A stretch of DNA of 64,000 nt, taken from positions 38,558 through 102,557 of the forward strand of contig CANNZV010002344.1 in NCBI GenBank assembly GCA_947561585.1. Direction: 5' to 3'. Source of the stretch: Caprella mutica (lineage: Eukaryota; Arthropoda; Malacostraca; Amphipoda; Caprellidae). The notes under the pieces are model-generated. The model was not told the origin of the DNA and searched no databases. It saw only the letters and a list, made by a program, of their open reading frames with translations. This document shows positions 20,201 to 30,700 of the stretch, piece by piece. The translations under genes were made by a program, and so were the position numbers. The stretch's first letter is position 1; each line of letters starts with the position of its first letter.

Positions 20201-21059
20201 CTTCCATCCTTAAAGGTGGCAGCTCCTGTTGTCCTTCTCTCTCCGGTTGACCTACGTCCTTTGACGTTAGTTGATTTATGTTTTCTGAACTTACCACTTC
20301 TGCTGTGGATAGCAGCGATCCTTGTTTCCAGACGACATCGTGATCTATTAAGTTAGCTACACTTATCACAATTTTATTTCCTTCCACCTGCGTCACCGTG
20401 TTGGCAATTACCAGTCCGGTCCTGGTTTGACGATGGTGGACCAGAATCTCCTGTTGATCCCGTAGTCCTTTTGCTGAAACATGGCAGGTGAGGGTATTCA
20501 CCGAATTAGCCGGAATTTTAAGAGTTTCCTTGAGATGTATGTTCCTGGGTGTTTCTACTATCCTTCTATCTTCTCTGTTTTCCTCGATTACATTTATTTT
20601 GGCATGAGTTTCTCCATATTCAAATTCAGTAGATAAAATCTGCATGCTCATTTGGGTTAGCTGAGGTTCTTTTCCTTGACTTTCCCCTTTATTCGTAAAG
20701 TTTATCTTCTGTTCTGGGAAATTTAATATAGTATGCTGTAACACGTTCATTCCAAGTAGGATCTGAAATTTGAGGTCTCTGTTATTCTTGAAGACAAGGA
20801 ATTCCCCTAGAATTTGTCCTCCTGGAGTTTTTATTACTAACTCCAACTTTCCTTTAATTGGGATTTCTTTACTTTGAGCGTCTAACACTCTTCTATTTTG
20901 TGGTTTCAATTTAATTCCTTTACCCATTTTATCTATCAATTTCTCGCTGAGAAGGCTTATTGTTGCGCCGGTATCTATAATTCCTTTTCGTTTTTGTCCG
21001 TTAAAGATAATTCTTACTGTGGGACTATGCCTCCTTCCGGCGTCTTGTGCTCCTCTTAG
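17262..21059 (-). CDS. pol: Pol of retroelement 2 (protease, reverse transcriptase, RNase H, integrase), read through from Gag
   Basis: About 1265 codons starting at CTA right after the gag TGA. The first Met (20939) lies after the protease active site, IIDTGATIS, so a start there would lose the catalytic Asp; I therefore extend to 21059. The reverse transcriptase shows MLIVKKPDG, SSLDLASAYNQ and CLSYMDDILVF. RNase H has FTDAS, TKREALAL, YSDHKPL and LFADVLSR. Integrase has HNDTTAGH, CEPC and a DD35E core (TTDILG, LSDNAPEY, GLAERINRE), then ITGPFVV and the terminal YNLRPR. A seven-residue repeat (TETQNGK type) sits between RNase H and integrase. No stops or frame breaks. It would copy and integrate the element as part of Gag-Pol. 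Confidence 0.95.
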   Translation of the reverse strand, partial: LRGAQDAGRRHSPTVRIIFNGQKRKGIIDTGATISLLSEKLIDKMGKGIKLKPQNRRVLDAQSKEIPIKGKLELVIKTPGGQILGEFLVFKNNRDLKFQILLGMNVLQHTILNFPEQKINFTNKGESQGKEPQLTQMSMQILSTEFEYGETHAKINVIEENREDRRIVETPRNIHLKETLKIPANSVNTLTCHVSAKGLRDQQEILVHHRQTRTGLVIANTVTQVEGNKIVISVANLIDHDVVWKQGSLLSTAEVVSSENINQLTSKDVGQPEREGQQELPPLRMEDIRCPNKEMKSRVLKLLNTYRQVCWQEGEPLGHYLGEQLQLPLTDEEIVNKRPYQIPVAEQEPLNKEIKKLLKEKIIHKSKSNYNAPMLIVKKPDGSIRPCLDYRELNKKLVPLKFPIPKISEIISSIKHTTFMSSLDLASAYNQISICPRDQYKTAFTVGNSKYEYARMPFGLSTAPGFFSRVINEALYEVIGVECLSYMDDILVFSEDEGSHLSKLEEVLQRLAEVNLKIKVKKCDFFTTEVKFLGYTINRDGLKMNEERIRSVKNLPYPTSRKTVQSFLGATNYYRRFVRQFAQIADPLYQLLKKGVKFKWGEEEKKAVDTLKEKLCSPPVLAFPDFGKDWFLFTDASDRGLGAVLMQTKQGILHPISFVSKSLNSAQRQYSTTKREALALIFTLEQFRTLILHYNVTVYSDHKPLVNIIHKTTKDHAINRWMLLAQEYKIQLKYLPGKENLFADVLSRLVEIEKQCEDVPLSLDEKLIEKMNALEETQNGKTETQNGKTETQNGERETQNGETETSDQEEGGLQSYLPPKVSWTELELRKGQKKDLQCQRIRKDMKETRIDPTGKIERYKILRDIIYVVRKITRAHHLTDTYLVPYIPDNLMHKAFSIVHNDTTAGHKGQRRTMKTFRKSFYNKQETNLIEGFIAQCEPCLRAKTTPKPIPQGEYPIPGKPFSAVTTDILGPLPITEKGNRYIISFRDYCTRYTVLWPIPNKEVDSILEALRMVIAQYGSFEVLLSDNAPEYVGEKMAKFCQYYNIKKKEIVPYHPQSQGLAERINRETAKLLRIYTNTLAVNDWDELMPVIQLAINNSYNASLGETPFFALFGFDSPTESLVPPRLDYGEDDLAIRLRRVTQIREHCKKHLEKIQATVTQNTNQNRTNKDITVGSRVYANLKKQVSHRKLDMPITGPFVVADKQGNRIKIRKVGSTETYVIHPDKLIARHAIQIKPDEVEIEAETGVKTITKPKMKRTYNLRPR
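18655..18740 (-). repeat. 21-bp in-frame tandem repeat in pol (heptapeptide ETQNGKT-like)
   Basis: About four near-identical 21-bp units encode (K/R)(T/E)ETQNG with Lys/Glu variation, between RNase H and integrase. The place is variable in length and charge among the three elements, so this looks like a tolerated linker expansion. Confidence 0.85.
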
Positions 21060-21062
21060 TCA
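21057..21062 (-). promoter_or_regulatory. Candidate readthrough site UGA-CUA between gag and pol (element 2)
   Basis: On minus, the gag stop TGA (21062-21060) is followed by CTA (21059-21057) in the frame that carries the protease. The following bases are AGAGGA, so it shares UGA-CUA with element 1 but not the next G. The only stop between the two frames is this UGA. Confidence 0.75.
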
Positions 21063-22397
21063 TTCGCTCTCGTCTGACTCTATATGGTCAGGTGAGTCTT
21101 CTTCTTCTTGTACTTGGTTTATTTGCTCCCGTTTCCTATCATTATACCGATATTGTTGGGGCTTGTTCCCGGACCTTGTCCGACATTGTTTCTTTGTGTG
21201 GCCTCTGCGACCGCATTGTCCGCAGTTAGCGCGACATTTTTCTTCCTCATGGTTGTGCCTCCCACAGTTGTAGCAGTAAGGTACTCCATCCTTCCGCCTT
21301 TTCCTGCAGTCTTTTATTTGATGACCTTTCCTGTTGCAGTAATTACAATTGTTTACTTTGTTGTTTTTGGCTTTGCAGTCGCGGGCCCAATGACCTGATC
21401 TCCCACAGTAGAAACAATTCTGTTCTCCACGGTTGGATCTCTTGGGTTCCGCTTGCATTGCGTACAGCACTTCTGAGGTAGCTACAGGCGTCCTTTTTCT
21501 TCGATTCGCCTCCTGCGTAGCGTCTTCCTTCTTTGACCAATTTATCGCTTCCGCCATTAGAGTGGTGGAAGTGGTATCTGGAGTAATCTTCGCTACTTTT
21601 TTGTATACAGGTTCTGGAAGGCGCACAGACATGACTAGGTGCATGAGAAGGTTCTGAAGGATCTCTCCCAGCCCAATTTGAGGTGCTCTCCCTTCTATCG
21701 CGGTTGGTTCCTCTTCTCCAGCTGGTGGTTCCTCTGGTCCTTCGGGTTCCGACTCATCTTGCAGTTCTGGAGGTTGTGGAGGTGATCTTGCTGACGTTGA
21801 CGTCTCCGGTGTTGTCGCCCTGGTCAGTCTGATGTCCACATCTGGATCCTCCTCATCGCTTCCTCCTTCATCATCCTGAGGCGGTGGCCCCCCGGGTCTG
21901 GCTCTTCTCTCCCTAGCTAATATTCGCGGCTCTGCTACTACACTATGGGCTCCTATACGGAGGGCGCGCATTTTATTATTACAAAGATATGCGTCTACTA
22001 CCGAGCAACTCTGGGCTTGTAACTGCGCGATATCTGTAACGGGATTTTCAAGCCCGTTTTTTAGCAACGCGGCTGCGGCAACCTTTAGATCGGAGGTTGC
22101 AAAACACGGGTATATTTTCAACAAATCACTACATAATTGTCTATAAGAGATCGGTTTTCCCGCATAAGAAGCGATATACTTTCTTGCGTCGCCAACATTC
22201 GGGTCAATTAGCGAATTTAAGATTCGCACTTTCTGACCATCCTCTTGGATGTTGTGTAGGGCAATGTGCCCATCAACAGCGCGTAGGAAGTTACGAATAT
22301 CTATGGTCTGCCCAGATCCCGGAGCTTCACCACTACATGGAAGTCCTGAGAACCTAGGTAGTCCATCTAAGATAGTAACTTGACGCAGCTGTTGCAT
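21060..22397 (-). CDS. gag: Gag polyprotein of retroelement 2
   Basis: A 445-residue particle protein that would bind and package genomic RNA. It starts at ATG in the context CAACATG. The N-terminal half aligns with Gag of element 1 (ILDGLPRFSG, RILNSLIDP, YLCNNKMRALRIGA). Residues of about 165-240 are a Pro-, Glu- and Asp-rich acidic insertion that is far shorter in element 1. Four CCHC knuckles follow at about 335-415, beginning CFYC, CNYC, CYNC and CGQC; the third has N in the usual Gly place before His. The end is acidic (SPDHIESDESE), like that of element 1. It terminates in the UGA at 21062-21060, beyond which the same frame continues as pol. Confidence 0.95.
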   Translation of the reverse strand: MQQLRQVTILDGLPRFSGLPCSGEAPGSGQTIDIRNFLRAVDGHIALHNIQEDGQKVRILNSLIDPNVGDARKYIASYAGKPISYRQLCSDLLKIYPCFATSDLKVAAAALLKNGLENPVTDIAQLQAQSCSVVDAYLCNNKMRALRIGAHSVVAEPRILARERRARPGGPPPQDDEGGSDEEDPDVDIRLTRATTPETSTSARSPPQPPELQDESEPEGPEEPPAGEEEPTAIEGRAPQIGLGEILQNLLMHLVMSVRLPEPVYKKVAKITPDTTSTTLMAEAINWSKKEDATQEANRRKRTPVATSEVLYAMQAEPKRSNRGEQNCFYCGRSGHWARDCKAKNNKVNNCNYCNRKGHQIKDCRKRRKDGVPYCYNCGRHNHEEEKCRANCGQCGRRGHTKKQCRTRSGNKPQQYRYNDRKREQINQVQEEEDSPDHIESDESE

Positions 22398-23612
22398 GTT
22401 GCCGTATTTTATTTCTAAAACACTCGATCCAGTATACTTTTATTAAATTAGATTTCAATTATATCACGAGTTCTTAGTGTGCGCTCTTTATTTCGATTTT
22501 GAATCTTTGATTTCTGACGCATTAATTGCCTGACACCGACACTTGCATTTACTACTATTTGACACAATATTCTACCATGTACAATAATATAACAATATAC
22601 TCTTATAATGTAACTACAATAAACACAATTATTCCTGTGCTCTGCTTCCTTGGTAAATATTTGTCTAAGGTGACGGGTACTCACTTGTTGCCTTGTTCAG
22701 TTTGATACCTTACTTCAACAAGTCTATTCGACGACTGACTCCGCTGCTTCTCTCCCAGATATCCTGATGGTGACCTCTAACGGTACTCTGGTTGTTATTG
22801 CAAGTTGCAGCCACTGTTCCCCGTAGTTCAGCTCGCCTTGTTATTGTGTTGTCTCCTGTGAGGTTATTGCACTAGCTCCAAGCTCTCACGTGCTCTTCTC
22901 TGCTGGACTGGTTGGTTCTCTTGAACTGAACAGTACTGGCTCCAAGCTCTTACGCACACAATCCGTTGATTTAGTGAGCTCTTTTTGATCGTCAGTATAC
23001 TGGCCCCTGGCTCTTACGTACACCACCTGTTAATCTAGTCAGCTCTCTTGAACGTCACTGTACTGGCTCCCAGCTCTTACGTATTTAGAATTTGACGAGC
23101 AGGTATTTTAACCTTTGAGTAACTGACCTTATGTTCTTCCTAGTGTATTCTCTCTTTTAGCTGAACACGTATTTCTTAGCCCAGCCTTTCAATAAAGCTG
23201 GTCCAGATCTCACGATCTCTCTTGATGGACTTATAATACGTATTAGGACCCAATCCTCACGGATTTACTTGCAGATCCGTTCCGTATAAGGCTAAGGTAC
23301 GGTTCACTATGTTATTTGTCCGGTAGGTTTCTAAATTCTTACCGGTATCACCTCTTCTGTCGGGTGATGTTGTAACAGATCTCCCTGTAGATCTTGCTAA
23401 CTGTTTCCGTGAGTTGAGTGCTAAGCTACAGAGTCCACTGCCTTAGCTGCACTCTCTAGTCTCCCACTCAAAATGTTGTAGTGGTTCGGCGCGTTAAAAC
23501 GACACTATATTAATACGGAGTTTTATTTCACCTCTTCACTCTTGACTCTTATTTGTTATTTTCTCCCAGATATCTTCTCTCTCAATCTATGTTAACCGAT
23601 AACTATCATCAG
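22398..23612 (-). other. 5' untranslated leader of retroelement 2
   Basis: 1.2 kb between the primer site and the gag ATG, with no supportable gene. It holds about 3.5 copies of a 63-65-bp tandem repeat (22870-23105). A TACCG/GTAAGAAT donor-like motif lies at about 23340 on minus. In length and organisation it mirrors the leader of element 1. Confidence 0.7.
22870..23105 (-). repeat. 63-65-bp tandem repeat in leader of element 2 (about 3.5 copies)
   Basis: On plus, units begin ACTAGCTCC at 22870, ACTGGCTCC at 22935, ACTGGCCCC at 22999 and ACTGGCTCC at 23062. Each contains a variant of AGCTCTTACG, whose minus-strand reading CGTAAGAGC carries a donor-like GTAAGA core (GTGAGA in the first plus-strand unit). 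The copies are diverged, so the array is not freshly made. Confidence 0.85.
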
Positions 23613-23630
23613 GCCCCACGTTGGGCGCCA
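23613..23630 (-). other. Primer-binding site, tRNA-Lys(CUU) type
   Basis: On minus, TGGCGCCCAACGTGGGGC lies one base inside the 5' LTR. It complements the 3' end (CCA plus acceptor and T-arm) of the conserved animal tRNA-Lys(CUU). The Drosophila gypsy element also uses tRNA-Lys. Confidence 0.93.
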
Positions 23631-23631
23631 G

Positions 23632-24332
23632 TGATAGAACTCTTTCTTTCTAGTTCTATAGGTTCTTTGCCTAAGGTAACTTGCAGAAGTATACTACAAG
23701 TTTCTTTAGTCTTAGGGCCTGAAGAGCCTTATGGTTGAACAGTTTAATAATTGAGATAAGAGAGTAGATAAATGGGGATAAAAAAAACACTTGTAAGAAA
23801 CGAAACATTCACTATTCAATACTGTCGATAAAATTTAGTACAACAAATTTTGAGTCTAAGTAAGAGTTGAGACGAGGGCATTTCTCACGAGAGAACTTGG
23901 TCACAACTAGGAATCCGATTTCACACTCTCCTTCTAGTTAGGTGATAGATCCTTATATACCTTAACTACTCTCCAACCTTCTAGGTACAAGGTTAGGGTA
24001 CGTCAAGGTTTTGAGCTAACTTTGGCGTTTCATTGTGTTAGTAAGGATAACACTAATTGCTTTGTTTTTCTACCGAAAAATCTTGCAGGTAATTAGATGA
24101 ATTCTTGCAGGTAATTAGAGGTTTCATTGTGTTAGCAACTAATTACTACTAATTGTCTTGTTTTTCTCGCCTAAACTCTAGCAGATAATTAGACACTCGC
24201 TATCATAAAAACATTTTGTTAACATAGTATAATAGTATAATATTACTGGTATTACTGGTAGTGAAAGTATTATCTACGTGAAGTTCTACTATCTACTTTA
24301 AAGCTGAAGCTTGGTGAAGTTTGGTTGTTACA
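23632..24332 (-). repeat. 5' LTR of retroelement 2 (701 bp)
   Basis: Partner of 13433-14133, same length, two substitutions. It should drive transcription toward lower coordinates; the TATATAAG box is at about 23959-23952 on minus. It is bounded by the primer site on the inside and the target duplication on the outside. Confidence 0.96.
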
Positions 24333-24337
24333 AAGGA
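24333..24337. repeat. Target-site duplication, right copy (AAGGA)
   Basis: It follows the TTACA end of the right LTR and equals 13428-13432. AAGGA is part of the regular satellite unit. Confidence 0.93.
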
Positions 24338-24749
24338 TCTATCTACAGCAAAGGATTTATCAACAGCAAAGGATCCATCTACAGAATAGGATCTATCTAC
24401 AGCAAAGGATCTTTCTACAATATGTGCTCTATTTACAGCAAAGGATCTATCTACAGCAAAAGATCTATCTACAGCAAATAATCAATCTATAGCAAAGGAT
24501 ATATCTACAGCAAAGGATCTATCTACAGGAAAGTATCTATCTACAGCAAAGTATCTATCTACAGCAAAGGATTTATCTACAGCAAAGGATCCATCTATAG
24601 CAAAGGATCTATCTTCAGCAAAGGATCTATCAACAGGAAAGTATCTATCTACAGAAAAGTATCTATCTACAGCAAAGGATTTATCTACAGCAAAGGATCC
24701 ATCTACAGCAAAGGATCTATCTTCAGCAAAGGATCTTTCTACAGAATAG

Positions 24750-27700
24750 GATCTATCTACAGCAAAGGATCTATCTACAATACGTGATCTATTTACAGCA
24801 AAGGATCTATCTACAGCTAAGGAGCTATCTACAGCAAATGATCAATCTATAGCAAAGGATATATCTACAGTAAAGGATCTAGCTACAGCATAGGATCTAT
24901 CTACAGCAAAGGATCTATCTACAGTAAGGGATCTTTTTGCAGCGAAGGATGAATCTACAGCAAAGGATTTATCTACTGCAAAGGATCTATCTACAGCAAA
25001 GGATCAATCTACAGTTAAGGATCTATCTTAAGCAAAGGATCTATCGACAGCAAAAGATCTATTAACAGCAAAAGTTCTATATTCTGCAAAGGATCTATCT
25101 ACAGCAAAGGATCTATCTACAGTATAGGATCTATCTACAGCAAAGGATCTATCTACAGGAAAGTATCTATCTACAGCAAAGGATCTATCTACAGCAAAGG
25201 ATTTATCTACAGCAAAGGATCCATCTACAGCAAAGGATCTATCTTCAGCAAAGGATCTTTCTACAGTTAAGGATCTATCTTAAGCAAAGGATCTATCGAC
25301 AGCAAAAGATCTATTAACAGCAAAAGTTCTATATTCTGCAAAGGATCTATCTACAGCAAAGGATCTATCTACAGGAAAGTATCTATCTACAGCAAAGGAT
25401 CTATTTACAGCAAAGGATTTATCTACAGCAAAGGATCCATCTACAGCAAAGGATCTATCTTCAGCAAAGGATCTTTCTATAGAATAGGATCTATCTACAG
25501 CAAAGGATCTTTCTACAATATGTGCTCTATTTACAGCAAAGGATCTATCTACAGCAAAAGATCTATCTACAGCAAATGATCAATCTATAGCAAAGGATAT
25601 ATCTACAGTAATGGAACTCTATACAGCCGAAGGATTCATTTACAGCAAAGGATCTATCTACAACAAATGATCTATCTACAGCAAAGGATCTATCTATAGC
25701 GGAGAATCTTTCTACAGCAAAGGATCTACTACATCAAAGGATCTATCTTCAGCAAAGGATCTATCTACAGCTAAGGATCTATCTACAGCAAAGGACATAT
25801 ATACAGTAAGGGATCTATTTACAGCGAAGGATCAATTTACAGCAAAGGATCTATCTACAGCAAAGGATCTATCTACAGCATAGGATCTATCTACAGCAAA
25901 GGATCTATCTACAGTAAGGGATCTTTTTGCAGCGAAGGATCAATCTACAGCAAGGGATCTATTCACAGCGAAGCATCTATCTACAGCAAAGGATCTATCT
26001 ACAGCAAGGGATCTATCGACAGTGAAGGATCTATCTACAGCAAAGGATCCATCTACAGCAAAGGATCTATCTACAGTCAAGGATCTATCTACTGCAAAGG
26101 ATCTGTCCACAGCAAAGGATCTGTCCACAGCAAAGGATCTATCTACAACAAAGAATCTATCTACAGCAAAGAATATATGTTCAGAAAAGAATCTATAAAC
26201 AGCAGAGGATCTATCCACAGCGAAGGATCTATCTACAGTAAATAAACTATATACAGCAAATGATCCATCTACAGTTAATTATCTATCAACAGCAAAGGAT
26301 CTATCTACAGCAAAAGATCTATTAACAGCAAAAGTTCTATATTCTGCAAAGGATCTATCTACAGCAAAGGATCTATCTACAGAAAAGTATCTATCTACAG
26401 CAAAGGATCTATCTACAGCAAAGGATTTATCAACAGCAAAGGATCCATCTACAGCAAAGGATCTATCTTCAGCAAAGGATCTTTCTACAGAATAGGATCT
26501 ATCTACAGCAAAGGACCTTTCTACAATATGTGCTCTATTTACAGCAAAGGATCTATCTACAGCAAAAGATCTATCTACAGCAAATGATTAATCTATAGCA
26601 AAGGATATATCTACAGTAATGGAACTGTATACAGCCAAAGGATTCATTTACAGCAAAGGATCTATCTACAACAAATGATCTATCTACAGCAAAGGTTCTA
26701 TTTATAGCGGAGAATCTTTCTACAGCAAAGGATCTAATACAGCAAAGGATCTATCTTCAGCAAAGGATCTATCTACAGTTAAGGATCTATCTACAGCAAA
26801 AGACCTATATACAGTAAGGGATCTATTTACAGAGAAGGATCAATCTACAGCAAAGGATCTATCTACAGCAAAGGATCTATCTACAGCATAGTATCTATCT
26901 ACAGCAAAGGGTCCATCTACAGTAAGGGATCTTTTTGCAGCGAAGGATCAATCTACAGCAAAGTATCTATTTACAGCGAAGGATCGATCTAAAGCAAAGG
27001 ATCTATCTACAGTCAAGGATTTATCTACTGCAAAGGATCTATCTACAGCAAAGGATTAATCTACAGTTGAGGATCTATCTTAAGCAAAGGATCTATCTAC
27101 AGCAAAGGATCTATCTAAAGCCAATGATCTATCTACAACAAAGGATCTAATTACAGCAGAGGAACTTTATACAGCAAAGGATCAATCTACAGCAAAGGAT
27201 CTATCTACAGCAAAGTAATCTATCTGCAGTAAGGGATCTATCTACAGCAAAGCATCTATCTACAGCAAAGGATCTATCTACAGCAAAGTAATCTATCTGC
27301 AGTAAGGGATCTATCTACAGCAAAGCATCTATCTACAGCAAAGAATCTATCTACAGCAAAGAATATATGTTCAGAAAAGAATCTATAAACAGCAGAGGAT
27401 CTATCTACAGCGAAGGATCTATCTACAGCAAATGATCAATCTATAGCAAAGGATATATCTACAGTAAAGGAACTCTATACAGCCAAAGGATCCAATTACA
27501 GCAAAGACTCTATCCACAACAAAGGATCTATCCACAGCGATGGATCTATTCAAAGTGGAGAATCTTTCTACAGCAAAGGATCTACTACAGCAAAGGATCT
27601 ATCTTCAGCAAAGGATCAAACTACAGCAAAGGATCTATCTACAGCAAAGGATCTATCTACAGCATAGGATCTATCTACAGCAAAGGATCTATCTACAGTA

Positions 27701-30700
27701 AGGGATCTTTTTGCAGCGAAGGATCAATCTACAGCAAAGGATCTATTTACAGCGAAGAATCGATCTACAGCAAAGGATCTATCTACAGCAAAGGATCTAT
27801 CTACAGCAAAGGATCTATCTACAGTCAAGGATTTATCTACTGCAAAGGATCTATCTACAGCAAAGGATCAATCTACAGTTAAGGATCTATCTTAAGCAAA
27901 GGATCTATCGACAGCAAAAGATCTATTAACAGCAAAAGTTATATATTCTGCAAAGGATCTATTTACAGCAAAGGATCTATCTACAGGAAAGTATCTATCT
28001 ACAGCAAAGGATCTATCTACAGCAAAGGATTTATCTACAGCAAAGGATCCATCTACAGCAAAGGATCTATCTTCAGCAAAAGATCTTTCTACAGAATAGG
28101 ATCTATCTACAGCAAAGGATCTTTCTACAATATGTGCTCTACTTACATCAAAGGATCTATCTACAGCAAAAGATCTATCTACAGCAAATGATCAATCTAT
28201 AGCAAAGGATATATCTACAGTAATGGAACTCTATACAGCCAAAGGATTCATTTACAGCAAAGGATCTATCTACAACAAATGATCTATCTACAGCAAAGGA
28301 TCTATTTATAGCGGAGAATCTTTCTACAGCAAAGGATCTACTACATCAAAGGATCTATCTTCAGCAAAGGATCTATCTACAGCTAAGGATCTATCTACAG
28401 CAAAGGACATATATACAGTAAGGGATCTATTTACAGCGAAGAATCAATTTACAGCAAAGGATCTATCTACAGCAAAGGATCTATCTACAGCATAGGATCT
28501 ATCTACAGCAAAGGATCTATCTACAGTAAGAGATTTTTTTGCAGCGAAGGATCAATCTACAGCAAGGGATCTATTTAGAGCGAAGCATCTATCTACAGCA
28601 AAGGATCTATCTACAGCAAGGGATCTATCGACAGTAAAGGATCTATCTACAGCAAAGGATCCATCTACAGCAAAGGATCTATCTACAGTCAAGGATCTAT
28701 CTACTGCAAAGGATCTGTCCACAGCAAAGGATCTGTCCACAGCAAAGGATCTATCTACAACAAAGAATCTATCTACAGCAAAGAATATATGTTCAGAAAA
28801 GAATCTATAAACAGCAGAGGATCTATCCACAGCGAAGGATCTATCTACAGTAAATAAACTATATACAGCAAATGATCCATCTACAGTTAATTATCTATTA
28901 ACAGCGAAGGATCTATCTACAGCAAAAGATCTATTAACAGCAAAAGTTCTATATTCTGCAAAGGAGCTATCTACAGCAAAGGATCTATCTACAGAAAAGT
29001 ATCTATCTACAGCAAAGGATCTATCTACAGCAAAGGATTTATCAACAGCAAAGGATCCATCTACAGCAAAGGATCTATCTTCAGCAAAGGATCTTTCTAC
29101 AGAATAGGATCTATCTACAGCAAAGGACCTTTCTACAATATGTGCTCTATTTACAGCAAAGGATCTATCTACAGCAAAAGATCTATCTACAGCAAATGAT
29201 CAATCTATAGCAAAGGATATATCTACAGTAATGGAACTGTATACAGCCAAAGGATTCATTTACAGCAAAGGATCTATCTACAACAAATGATCTATCTACA
29301 GCAAAGGTTCTATTTATAGCGGAGAATCTTTCTACAGCAAAGGATCTAATACAGCAAAGGATCTATCTTCAGCAAAGGATCTATCTACAGTTAAGGATCT
29401 ATCTACAGCAAAAGACCTATATACAGTAAGGGATCTATTTACAGAGAAGGATCAATCTACAGCAAAGGATCTATCTACAGCAAAGGATCTATCTACAGCA
29501 TAGTATCTATCTACAGCAAAGGGTCCATCTACAGTAAGGGATCTTTTTGCAGCGAAGGATCAATCTACAGCAAAGTATCTATTTACAGCGAAGGATCGAT
29601 CTAAAGCAAAGGATCTATCTACAGTCAAGGATTTATCTACTGCAAAGGATCTATCTACAGCAAAGGATTAATCCACAGTTGAGGATCTATCTCAAGCAAA
29701 GGATCTATCTACAGCAAAGGATCTATCTAAAGCCAATGATCTATCTACAACAAAGGATCTAATTACAGCAGAGGAACTTTATACAGCCAAGGATCAATCT
29801 ACAGCAAAGGATCTATCTACAGCAAAGTAATCTATCTGCAGTAAGGGATCTATCTACAGCAAAGCATTTATCTACAGCAAAGGATCTATCTACAGCAAGG
29901 GATCTATCGACAGTAAAGGATCTATCTACAACAAAGAATCTATCTACAGCAAAGAATATATGTTCAGAAAAGAATCTATAAACAGCAGAGGATCTATCTA
30001 CAGCGAAGGATCTATCTACAGCAAATGATCAATCTATAGCAAAGGATATATCTACAGTAAAGGAACTCTATACAGCCAAAGGATCCAATTACAGCAAAGA
30101 CTCTATCTACAACAAAGGATCTATCCACAGCGATGGATCTATTCAAAGTGGAGAATCTTTCTACAGCAAAGGATCTACTACAGCAAAGGATCTATCTTCA
30201 GCAAAGGATCAAACTACAGCAAAGGATCTATCTACAGCAAAGGATCTATCTACAGCATAGGATCTATCTACAGCAAAGGATCTATCTACAGTAAGGGATC
30301 TTTTTGCAGCGAAGGATCAATCTACAGCAAAGGATCTATTTACAGCGAAGAATCGATCTACAGTCAAGGATTTATCTACTGCAAAGGATCTATCTACAGC
30401 AAAGGATCAATCTACAGTTAAGGATCTATCTTAAGCAAAGGATCTATCGACAGCAAAAGATCTATTAACAGCAAAAGTTATATATTCTGCAAAGGATCTA
30501 TCTACAGCAAAGGATCTATCTACAGGAAAGTATCTATCTACAGCAAAGGATCTATCTACAGCAAAGGATTTATCTACAGCAAAGGATCCATCTACAGCAA
30601 AGGATCTATCTTCAGCGAAGGATCTTTCTACAGAATAGGATCTATCTACAGCAAAGGATCTTTCTACAATATGTGCCCTACTTACATCAAAGGATCTATC

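Larger units (their letters stand above)
13433..24332 (-). mobile_element. Retroelement 2: complete env-bearing Ty3/gypsy element (10,900 bp), inserted in satellite
   Basis: Read on the minus strand: 5' LTR 24332-23632, primer site 23630-23613, leader, gag 22397-21060, pol 21059-17262, env 17147-14965, polypurine tract 14151-14134, 3' LTR 14133-13433. Both LTRs are 701 bp and differ at only two positions (TTAAAT/TTTAAT near 13544 and GGGA/GGGC near 13680). The three genes are open. With the perfect 5-bp target duplication and clean satellite on both sides, this is a recent, structurally complete insertion. Confidence 0.97.

Noticed and set aside
17262..20939. Met at 20939 as the true start of pol in element 2
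   Set aside because: It would exclude the protease DTGA motif; the frame is open back to the gag stop and matches element 1 there.
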